The notes under the pieces: generated by a model
Databases searched by the model: none
The model's input: only the letters and a program-made list of their open reading frames with translations
What the model was told of the DNA's origin: nothing
Program-made: the position numbers and the translations under genes
Shown: positions 54,958 to 64,000 of the stretch, piece after piece
Layout of the letters: each line of letters opens with the position of its first letter
Position numbering within the stretch: the first letter of the stretch is position 1
NCBI GenBank assembly: GCA_032164295.1
Contig: JAJHTX010000005.1
Span: 2,480,001-2,544,000, forward strand
DNA length: 64,000 nt
Source: Inonotus obliquus
Lineage: Eukaryota > Basidiomycota > Agaricomycetes > Hymenochaetales > Hymenochaetaceae
Direction of reading: 5' to 3'

Positions 54958-55648
54958 CGTTGTCTTGGCTTGATTTGTACTTCGGTAGCTTGTATGCGAG
55001 GATTGCGTACGGAAGATATGTTCAAGTCGAGCAAGTCGAGCAGTGAGCGGTGGACATTACGCGTCGCGTATCGTGAGAAAATATTACCTCAGCGACAATG
55101 CTCATCACGACAAGAAAGGCAAAACGTCACTCTTAACTCAAATACATGTTGGCCTTCTTCCATATCATCGATGCGCCCATACCCCATTACGGGAAGGCGA
55201 AAGAGTCCTCTACGCATGATACGGATCTCTTCTAATGAACCTCGGCAGTCTACTCTGGTCTAGGGCTAAGGGTTCGTCCATCATCATCGTTGCCGCGACT
55301 CGGGACGTGTTCAGGTGGTATGAAATGCCCTGCAAGATGACACATGGGAGGTCCTTGTTCCTGCTTAGTTTAGTAGAGGAACATGCTCCACCTCCGTTTG
55401 CGATGTTACTTCTGTCTACTGCTTCTAGAGCACTTGGTTATATGAAAGCTTGCTCCGCCCACATGCGTGCCGTCGCTCATAGGCGTTAGTGATAGGATAA
55501 AGAACTGCACAGCTCTTTGGGCTCTGGGTTATACAGTTCTCTCGGGTGAACTCCACCGAGCTCTCGTTCTTCCTCGTCTATATAAAGGCAGACTTTACTC
55601 GTCCCACTACATCCCGAGAAACGTCCTTGACCAGCACACTCATGTACC
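54958..55648. other. Divergent promoter region SEM1 / NLR-like gene
   Basis: 691 bp. A TATAAAGG-like box lies near 55580 upstream of the NLR start. Short frames are unsupported. Confidence 0.4.
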
Positions 55649-58600
55649 ATGTCTTCCCGCAACGGCACACAGCTGATGAAAGATACCCAAGAGACCCTTG
55701 TCGACTCCCATGCAAGACTAAGCATGGAACCCATCACAGGTCAGTCTTTGACGTTTTCTGGCGCATTTTGCTGAAACCTCCAAAGGTAACAGAATGACCA
55801 AGCTGTGGAGACAGAGCGCTGCCTGCACCCAGCCCCAAATTCCCGAGGATAAGCACTTATCCCCTGGCATAAAGCAATTTTTGGCGAGCCCAACTTTGAC
55901 TCATGCTACTTCGCCATCTTCGAGTCCTAGCACTCCAGAAAGTACCATCACATGTATATCTTCAAGTAACTTGGCCTCGTCTCCGAAGAGCCAGAAATCT
56001 ACGATGTCGTGGTTATTTGGGAAAAGGCTTCGGAAGTCGGACGAAGACCGGTTTCAATCAATTCGCGAGACGGCCTTAGTTGCGATTCGCACCGCTCTCA
56101 ACATTGCCGAAGCTTTGGATATCCCATACCTGAAAGGAGCAGCCGGAATCGTACTCTTGATTATGGAGTCTATTGATGTAAGAACCTCCCCTCCACCTGG
56201 TGTCTCTTGAGCTGTTATGGACAACATTTCAGGATGCCGCGCTAAACAAAGAAGAATGCGCCCGTATCATCAACAAAGTATCCAATCTAACGGATGCTTT
56301 GATGAAGATAACGATGCAGTCGAAGGGAACGGACCGACAAGAAGTAGAAGATCAAGCGATCCGATTGAAAGAGTATGTAGCCCGGCGGATATAGATTATC
56401 TAATGTGATACTCACGGATCTCTTCAAAATAGAACGTCGGATGTAGTCCTGGCAACCGTCCGTCAGTTATCAGCACGCAAACGCCGCTACTTTTCCAAAC
56501 TCCTGCAAAAGGAAAGAGACAAGAAAATTATACAGAGGTGTAACACCAACTTGCAAGATGCTCTTGAATTATTTTCGGTTCGAATCTTCTTTATGCACTT
56601 TTTTTACAATAACTGCTGATCGTGTCCCGTTTCTAAATGTTAAGTTGGAGTCTAACATTGACATGCGGACAACTCTTACCAGCTTCGAGGATAAATTGAA
56701 GTTATTACATCAGCTTATCGAGGAGATTCCTTATCAATTAGGCCAGCTAGGAGCATCAGACGCATTGACGTACCTTACACTGCACGACGAGGTAAGTCTC
56801 CAGAAATTTGTATTCTATTTCAGTTCTCGCTCCGCGTGAATGGAACGAACCCCCCCCCCCCCCCCCCCACCCTGCATTCTTTCGCTATCCTCCGTCAAAT
56901 GCATGCTTTTCTTATTATTGCCAATAAAGGGACATCAAGGAACACGGAACGTTGGTGCCTACCAGAGGTAAGCTTCTATAGTATGATTTCTTTGGTTTCG
57001 CTCCTACTGAAGCCACACTCAGACTCCCTGTGACTCATGAACACGATTGTTCTGAGTTTCATCTTGTTTCCTTGCGTAGCCCGCCTGAAATTTTCCTCGG
57101 TCGGGATGAGGAACTGTGGCGACTTGTTGACAGTGTCTGTAAGTATGCAAACTCACGAATAGCCATCCTTGGACCTGGAGGAATAGGTGTGGCTCCCATT
57201 CATACTCTATGCTATGGATGATGAATAACGCGTGCCTACAGGCAAATCATCGTTGTCACTGATGCTCCTCCATCACGACTCAGTGACTGAACGCTACGGA
57301 GCCCGTCGCTTCTTTGTTTCGTGCGATTCTGCAACCTCGGTAGAAGGGCTTATCTCTGCGATCGCATCTCAGGTTGGGCTGAGTGAACAGCTCGGAGCGA
57401 ACAGTAAACAATGCGCTCGACGAGTAACAGACATCCTCGCGTTCTTGAGACAGATAAGTGAGGAAACGGCTTTGAATGGTGCCTCTATCCGTCCCACGAT
57501 ACTTGTTCTTGATAATTTCGAAACCGTTTGGGAACCGGACCGAGCCAACGTAGAAGATTTCCTCAGACGCTTAGCGACCGTGGATAACCTAACGATCGTC
57601 ATCACACTTCGGGGCATCGAGCAACCTAGTGACATGAAGTGGAACAAGTTCCTGCTTCCAGTATTGGACCGTGCAGCGGGAAGGGAGATGTTCTTGCACA
57701 TATCAAGTGCCAAGTGCGATTCCCCGTCCGATAGTGAGGCATCTGACGATTTGGACGAGCTGCTGTCTCTATGTGGTTGGCTGCCTCTCGCTATCCGCCT
57801 TATGGCGGAACTAATCGCCATCGAAGGTTGCGACGTCCGAAAAGTATTGGCGCGATGGAAGAAAGCTGCGGGCAGTATCACGATACCGAGTACAGGCGCG
57901 GACCGCGATCATAGCCTGGAAATTTCTATTAGATTGTCACTTGAAAGTCCGCGCATGAAGAAATATCCGGGCGCCATCACCCTACTAGGTCTTCTTTCAA
58001 TGATTCCGGACGGAATACGGGAGGATGATTTGGAAAGGGCAACTCCCAATCTGAAAGATCGAGAGAAGTGTCGCTTTGCGCTCAAATCGACTGCCCTTGC
58101 ATATCTCGATAAAATATCGGGCCGTTTGAAAGTTCTCGCACCCATTCGAGGTTACGTCTCGAATTCCGAGAAATATGTGGTTCGACCTCCCTTCATCAAG
58201 CCCTTGGAGGACTACTTCTGGGGGCTCGTTGTCGAGACGGGAAGTAACCAAGGAGATGTGGAAGATGTCAAGAGAGCTCTCATGGAGCTGGGAAACATCG
58301 AGAGCCTAATCGAGCGAGCGTTTTGGGACGAGCGGGTTTCTCAGGCTTCCTTCGATCCTTCTTCGGCCATCCTTGGGGCCATCAATCTTAGTCGATTCTT
58401 CCTTCGAGCCTCTCTCGGCCAGCCGCGACTGGCGCTCCTCGAGAAAGCACATGCGCTTGCCGAGCGGATGAAGAACAAGAAGTTACAAGCAGACTGTATA
58501 TATACGAAGGCCCTCGCGAACCATCGTTACATTACGAATTCCGCGAATTGCCAGAACGACTTCCGCAAGGCTTTAACCTTATACAGGAGGGTGAAGGATA

Positions 58601-59734
58601 AGGTCGGGGAAGGCAATTGTCTCAACCAGCTTGGCGCAGTGTACTATTCCTCGCGCGACTTCAAAAAGGCTAGGGACAGTGCAGGGAAGGCACTTCGCGT
58701 ACATGCAAAGGCCAGGTGGACCATCGGACAGGTTAGTCTCGCCTTCAGACTTACTTCCTGCTTATTAACTCGTAGGACAGGCCACGGCGAAGTTGTATCT
58801 TGCTCGCATCTCCTACACCATGAACGAGGCGGAAGCTGCCATAGCGTACTGCCGGGATGCTCTGACCCTGCTGCAAGAGAACAGTATTGATCGTCTGCTA
58901 GAGGCCCAATGCCTACAGTTACTCGGTTGTATACAACACGCAACTTTATGCAACTACACCGAGGCTCGTAAGTTGTTGGAAGAGTCTCTGCGCATTTACG
59001 AGGACCTATCGCTTGAAGAGTCTGCGAATTGTATGGATACAATGGTTTCGCTCGGGGAAGTCGCGGTTATATGCTCAAGGTACGAGGAAGCAAGGGATGC
59101 ATTCGCGAAGGCAGCAGAGATCTACCACAAGAAGAAGAGGCAGGATCGTGAGGCTTACGCCCGTGTTAATCTTGGCCTCACCCATCTGGGTCTGGGATCA
59201 CCTACGGAGGCTATGAGGCACATCAGAGACGGATTTACCATTTGGGAGGGAATAGACAACAAGTGGGGAATAGGCTGTAGTCATGTTGCATTCGGTGATG
59301 TAGCCAGGCACCAGAACGATCATGCACAGGCCGAATCTGAGTACAGCGAAGCCTTACGCTACTTTCAAGGCGATTCGAGTCATTGGAAACCTTACGAAGC
59401 GGAATGCCGTTTTAAGATTGGTCTTCTGAGGATGCGGACGAATCAGGATGATGAAGCTCGCCAGTACATTCAGTCCGCATTCCGCCTATACGATGAGGCA
59501 GACCGTCGGCGCGACAAAGCGAATTGCTTGCGATATTTAGCGGAATTAGACCTGGATCGGTTTGATGGTCGAGCTAGGAGGGAGGCCTTGGTCCGACTGG
59601 AAATGGCTGAACGAGAGTTCTCGATCATGGATCTTGAAGTAGAGCGCCAGGAGTGCACACTATTGATCGCGAGGACGAACGGATCCCTTGGAGAAGTGTA
59701 TCCGAAAGTTCCTGCATTGCGGACCAAGCCTTAG
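55649..59734 (+). CDS. NLR-like STAND protein: helical domain, NB-ARC-type NTPase, TPR array
   Basis: Nine exons (55649-55739, 55786-56177, 56233-56372, 56433-56577, 56645-56791, 56930-56967, 57080-57186, 57242-58731, 58781-59734); 1167 residues. After a Ser/Pro-rich leader, residues about 110-275 are a helical bundle beginning TALVAIRTALNIAEALDIPYLKG, like the MLKL/HeLo-like N-termini of agaricomycete NLRs. PPEIFLGRDEELWRLV leads into the NTPase with P-loop GPGGIGKSS, Walker B-like TILVLDNFETVWE, and LLSLCGWLPLAIRL (the GxP region). The C-terminal half is a TPR superhelix (NCLNQLGAVYYSSRDFKKAR, EAYARVNLGLTHLGLG, CSHVAFGDVARHQNDHAQAE). The P-loop is split by an intron after GIG. NLRs act in non-self recognition and regulated cell death in fungi; the trigger here is unknown. 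Exon 6 is the least certain. Confidence 0.85.
56850..56868 (+). repeat. C19 homopolymer in NLR intron 5
   Basis: Nineteen consecutive C between exons 5 and 6 of the NLR gene; prone to length change and sequencing error. Confidence 0.85.
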
Positions 59735-60367
59735 CAGACTGTTCCTTCACACTCATCGTTTGAGTCGATCGTCTCCGTTGGCATCAACCCCAGAGTTACC
59801 TGCTGTTTCCTCCTCATATTGCATACATAAGAGGCCACTAAACTTATGCCTCAATTTGACCATTTGTCGACCGTAATCCGTGACGGTGGGAGTACCTTTA
59901 ACCTTAAAAGCAAGATCGGGCGGCACTCTGGGGTCTGGAGATGAACGTGATGTCGGCGCCCATCAGCTCTTTCTACAATCCACATACAGTCAACTGGTAC
60001 TGATTTGGTCAAATCGTGTCAGCGTGAATGACACCGTATCAATGCGAATGGCACTTACTCCCCGAGAGGAGATCGACTGATTGCTGCAAACTTCTTTCTC
60101 AGCTGTATTCGGTGACAGCATTCATACATCCTTCTACTTCGTTCTCATATCTGTATTGTGATTCAAGGAATTGCGTTCCTTGCAATAATTTCTGCCACTG
60201 TTGATCATAACATCAACTGTCTGCCTCGACGCTTGCAAGACCTTTCTACCATATTTCTTTATTCACCATGAAATAGCATTTGTTCCTAATAATTTGCCTG
60301 GATGGGACGTCACTACACACATATGCTTTCATTACAATCGCGAAGAAAAGCTTCATTGAAGAGAGGG
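59735..60367. other. Convergent intergenic region NLR / F-box relic
   Basis: 633 bp; no gene supported. Confidence 0.4.
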
Positions 60368-61852
60368 CTATGGATGCCAAAGGAATTCATACATTGCTCC
60401 TTCCCCCGTCGCATCAGCCCTTTTTTCCGTATTGATAGCAATATAACCACCAATTTCGAAAAAGTGCTTCACGCGTCCGTATCTACCGAGTGAATACTCG
60501 ATACATAGGCCCGGGTAATAACGAAACCTCTCAAGGACGACCTTATTACAAGTCCCAGCGGTCTCCATGCGCGAGTCAACCATAGAAAATAAGGCATCCG
60601 TATGTTCAGTCGCCACTTCTTCAGGGAATCCCCATCCCTCCGCCTCCGTGTGAATCCAGAGATAACGCAATCGGGGGCAGAGAACCTTTTCGTCCTTGTT
60701 GGGACTGAAATGCACGCCACCCGACCTATTCGTAACCGTCAGCTCACGGAGTAAGTCAGCCGCGCCCGTGCACGAGTCAATATTTAGCTCGGCGAGAGTG
60801 GGTAGCAGGCGGAGTATCTCTAGCATGGTATCGATCGGAATGTGGGAGATCCTCAAACAGGTCAGGGGTGGGTGAGATTGTCGGATCATACTCAAAAGCG
60901 TGCGTCCTTCGCATATTTGGGTGGTGTTACTGTATTCCAGCTTCTCTAGCTCGGGTACGAGCAAATTCTCGACCACTTCCATGGATGCGTATCGTACTTG
61001 GAGAATGAGCTCTTTAACGCGATGTAATTTTGGCGGTCCGACGTCGTAAGCTGTCATTTTGTCGTCTGGTATGCTGTCCAGCGTCATACGGTGCAAATTA
61101 GGGGCAAGCTCCAGGATTTTCAAGCACATCTTCCCACTTTCAGCGTATGACACTTCCGCGTCAATATATTTTCGAAGTAGGTATTTATTCAATAGCTCGT
61201 ATGTTGAATGCTAGCCAACCTCGAGATGATAGTTACCCGAGAGGTCCAATTATTCAATCTGAGGAGAACGTCTAATGTCGATATGTACAGGATGCTCCGT
61301 AGTATTGTCCTCCCCATCGCGCGAGAAAATATCGATGTTCGAAGACAACGACTTGACAAGAGGGACATCCGAAATCTGCAGCCGCGGGAAGCCCAGGGAA
61401 ACTTCACCATGCCAAATGAGCTCAACGTTCTTCCATCGCCGTTGTTGTTCTAGAAGAGCCGAGACCATTCGCTCAACAGCGTTCCGTGGCTCTTGGTCAA
61501 GGTAACCATTTGGGTCGATACAAAGGCGAAAATTTATGGGAAAAGTATTCGTTCTTTCGAGGAATGTCAAGAGCAATTCGAGAGAATTCTGACAGTTCCG
61601 CGCGATTTCACAATCGGTGAGAGTAAGGTACGACCACAACTCGGCATACGAAAGGGCTTCCCTTCGCCAACGACGACTGACATGAGAAAGACGTCGAGGC
61701 AGCGAAATAGATTCTTCTGGAGTGACATCCGAATCTGGTTCGAATATCTTGCAAGGATACGTTGCGATAAAAATTTCACCGAGGATTTCAGATGGCAAGT
61801 CATCCACGTGAACGGGTGGTCGAGAGGAACTGGACTGATGGAGGTGAGGCAT
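60368..61852 (-). pseudogene. F-box protein gene with two in-frame nonsense codons
   Basis: One continuous frame reads from MPHLH at 61852 to a stop at 60368, broken only by TAA at 61250-61252 and, 12 codons on, a TAG. The N-terminal part has an F-box (VDDLPSEILGEIFIATYP...SLPRRLSHVSRRWRREAL...LWSYLTL). The rest is an LRR-like C-terminus (LKILELAPNLHRMTLDS, LTCLRISHIPIDTMLEILRLLPTLAELNIDSC). Between the stops the frame still reads LDLSGNYHLEVG, so the surrounding sequence is not decayed. Both stops would be Gln codons with one C-to-T change. No intron of acceptable size removes both. Upstream in-frame ATGs to 62089 exist. F-box proteins select substrates for SCF ubiquitin ligases. Either a recent pseudogene or two sequence errors. 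Confidence 0.7.
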
Positions 61853-62089
61853 GGACTGGAGATGGTTTTGGTGGAGAAAGCTGGGTGACGGTTCTCGAAT
61901 TGGTGGAGAGTCAGTGAAGAGGTATGTTGTAGTTCTACAGCTGTGCATAGTATTTGAAGAGTGCATAGTAAAAGCCACCAAAATTGAGTCGCAACTTGTC
62001 CGTCTGACGGTCATAAGCTGTGGCGAGAGCTCGTCGCATTTGTGGCACTTATCCGCGTCTCGACCTCGATCGTAAGCCGTGGCGTTCAT

Positions 62090-63560
62090 AACGATTATTC
62101 GCCGGTATAATAATATCGGTCAATAAAACTGTCAGCAAGCACGTTCGGGAGAGGCTCTAGATGATGTAAAATTAAGAAAGTCACATCATGCCTAAGGAGA
62201 GAAGTAAAAAGCGGCGATCAATCCAAAGGAGATAATTTTAACCAGAAAAGCAACCGATTTTTCTTGTGCACCAGCGTAGGGGTGTTGTGGAATAAAATTG
62301 TATGGTAGACTTACCGTACTCCAGAACGAGAAAAATCCATTGAAATACAACTGCCGGTTCTCTGAGTAATACCTTGAGTTGGACAGTAGTACCCGTTAAC
62401 GGTGAGACTTACCAGACCTGTATCCCAAGCTCGTCTACTCGCCCGAAGCTGTCCTACTCATACGTTTCATTTTTCTGCCAGTGCAACTCGTTGCAAAGTC
62501 TTGCAGGGAGAAGACTTCGCCACAACTTTTCGTAGCTATACGTCCTTCGATGTTTCCATCATTCTCGCTAGCCCTCGCATTACAAGCGACTTGTGTTCGT
62601 CTTCATTTCGTTCTGGTGAGCGGAAGACAAGGGTTTCTGTACCCTTGGAAAATGTCCTAAAGCGGCGAGGGTAAAATGAAATTGCTTACGCAACAGAACA
62701 GTGATCGGCTTTTCCCGTTGGGACATTAGTTCCAACTCCGACTGAAACCAATGATTCCGCTGCTGATACTAAGTTCACCACTGAACTCCGTCCCAAACAG
62801 ACGAGTCACCTAGCTACAGTACTCCGAGAGTCTCGAGGCGGCTAGTTGGACTGCACGTCTTGCAGAGGTGCTTTGTATCCATCGCGATATAAATACTGAT
62901 TCACCCGCACAGTACTAGTGATAGAAAACTAAATCAATTCATGCAGGCTTATCATGTATATATACTGTACAGCTGGCATGCCATACGTACTACGTAAGCG
63001 AAGAAATCCTAGGTGATATACCGCGTTGTCATTACTTGTACACACGTCTTCCGATGGACATTTGCTGTGCCGATGTCTTCGTCGTCGTCGTCGTCGTCGT
63101 CGTCGGAAATAATGGAAACCTCTTCGCCAGGCTGGAAACTTTACATCAACTCGTCAAAGCTAGTGCGTTGACGCGAATGCCACTGACAATCCATCCGGGT
63201 ACTGACTACTTGCTGCATAGTCCTTTTGATCCGGGAATGGTACTAGCATTCTAGCTCTCCCCGCATTCAATTCCATCTCTCTGAACATATCCCGTTGCAC
63301 ATGGCCGTTGTGTGGTGGCATGAAGCACAACGCTACATGGTATTAGGATGACATAATCCGGGAGTATCAAGAATATTAAGAATCGAAGACGATAACATAC
63401 GCGCCTCTACTACAACATGCATCAGGACTCCTGAGAGCGGGTCCCGATCGTCAGACATCGTCTATATGGTGACGACGTTGATGATGCAAACTGAAGCCTA
63501 TGCGATCGCTGACGGAAAATATGATGTAACGTGTTTAGGATCGGGCTGGTTTCAAAAACA
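62090..63560. other. Intergenic
   Basis: About 1.5 kb. A frame at 62402-62674 begins with GTG and has a vaguely presequence-like composition but no ATG or splice support. Contains the (TCG)9 repeat at 63079. No RNA gene recognised. Confidence 0.4.
63079..63105 (+). repeat. (TCG)9 microsatellite
   Basis: Nine perfect TCG units. Confidence 0.85.
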
Positions 63561-63568
63561 TATATAAA
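63561..63568 (+). promoter_or_regulatory. TATA box of the last gene
   Basis: TATATAAA about 90 bp before the ATG at 63656. Confidence 0.55.
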
Positions 63569-63655
63569 CTCGTCGCTCATCAGAGAGGACTCTTTAACAT
63601 CGCCCGTATTCCACACACTTCACATCACACCTCACACCACCGAATCTTGTCAGTC

Positions 63656-64000
63656 ATGGAACGCGACTCTGATTACTCTCCAAACGACTCTTTCACTCCT
63701 GAAAAGCGCGCCTACGGCGACGTCTCTGGCGGTGCCACCCGCAATGCCACTTACGAAGATCGTGAGGCACGCGAGAGCGAGAAATCTGGACGCATCTCAA
63801 AGCGTGAGTACTTGGCCCTCTCGTCCAAACTGATCTAGTCCGTCTTACATAATGCGCATTCGATTTTGGTCAGGCGAAGTAGAAGATCTCATTGAAGATG
63901 CCGGAAATGTAGGCGAAGTGAGAGGCACTCGAAACCAGGGCAAGAGTAATGATGCGTACAAGCAGGAGCGTCAGCTTGATCAAGCACTCTCCGACGAGGG
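63656..64000 (+). CDS. Unknown hydrophilic protein, 5' part
   Basis: Exon 63656-63803, intron 63804-63873 (GTGAGT..CAG), exon 63874 to the window edge; about 91 codons so far. Very polar, Asp/Glu/Arg/Asn/Gly-rich: SDYSPNDSFTPEKRAYGDVS, GGATRNATYEDREARESEK, EVEDLIEDAGNVGEVRGTRN. No hydrophobic segment, so cytosolic or nuclear and probably disordered. Composition is reminiscent of stress/hydrophilin-like proteins, but no family is recognised. A good TATA box and clean splice phase support it. 3' end beyond the window. Confidence 0.6.

Noticed and set aside
62402..62674. Possible mitochondrial-targeted protein
   Set aside because: Frame opens with GTG, has no ATG, no splice continuation and no recognised domain.
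63036..63254. Frame with a poly-Val run
   Set aside because: The Val run is only the (TCG)9 microsatellite read in one frame.
1..64000. CRISPR arrays, rRNA or tRNA genes, bacterial-type operons
   Set aside because: No regularly spaced repeats, no recognisable tRNA arms or rRNA segments, and gene structure is eukaryotic throughout.

Overview
The window reads as nuclear DNA of a filamentous basidiomycete, most likely an agaricomycete. Genes are split by many short introns of about 45-70 bp with GT..AG ends. The repertoire fits: a GH131 cellulose-active enzyme, tandem TKL-type kinases, an NLR-like NB-ARC/TPR protein, F-box proteins and a Crz1-type regulator. All gene models were assembled by eye from codon phase and splice sites, without transcripts or searches.

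Left end (1-7.2 kb): the 5' part of ARP3 runs off the window, followed by a cluster of seven tiny secreted-peptide genes, four on minus and three on plus. Each encodes a signal peptide and a mature peptide of about 30-45 residues with a shared cysteine plan (C-x2/3-C near the middle and C-x-C at or near the end, usually C-x-C-P). An eighth member lies alone at 47.4 kb. I do not recognise the family. This is the best candidate here for an undescribed system.

7.6-13.2 kb is a housekeeping block: an ETFRF1/LYRM5-like LYR protein, a DUF1295 membrane protein, the sterol C-5 desaturase ERG3 and the mRNA export factor RAE1/GLE2. 13.8-23.6 kb is a tandem duplication of a three-gene module: a protein kinase with a Cys/His tail, a small proline-rich protein, and the decapping exonuclease partner RAI1/DXO. 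RAI1 is intact in the right copy and a deleted relic in the left copy.

23.7-35.7 kb holds a leucine-rich-repeat protein, the mitochondrial ABC exporter ATM1, a secreted GH131 enzyme and a Crz1-like zinc-finger factor. About 7.4 kb with no gene I can support follows. 43.2-46.0 kb is a 901-residue protein of unknown function. 47-51 kb holds the lone secreted peptide, a broken or badly resolved gene, and an orphan coiled-coil protein.

51.3-54.96 kb carries a GIT1-like phosphate/glycerophosphoinositol MFS transporter and the proteasome subunit SEM1/DSS1. 55.6-59.7 kb is an NLR-like gene (helical N-terminus, NB-ARC-type NTPase, TPR array). An F-box gene broken by two nonsense codons follows, and a partial unknown gene closes the window.
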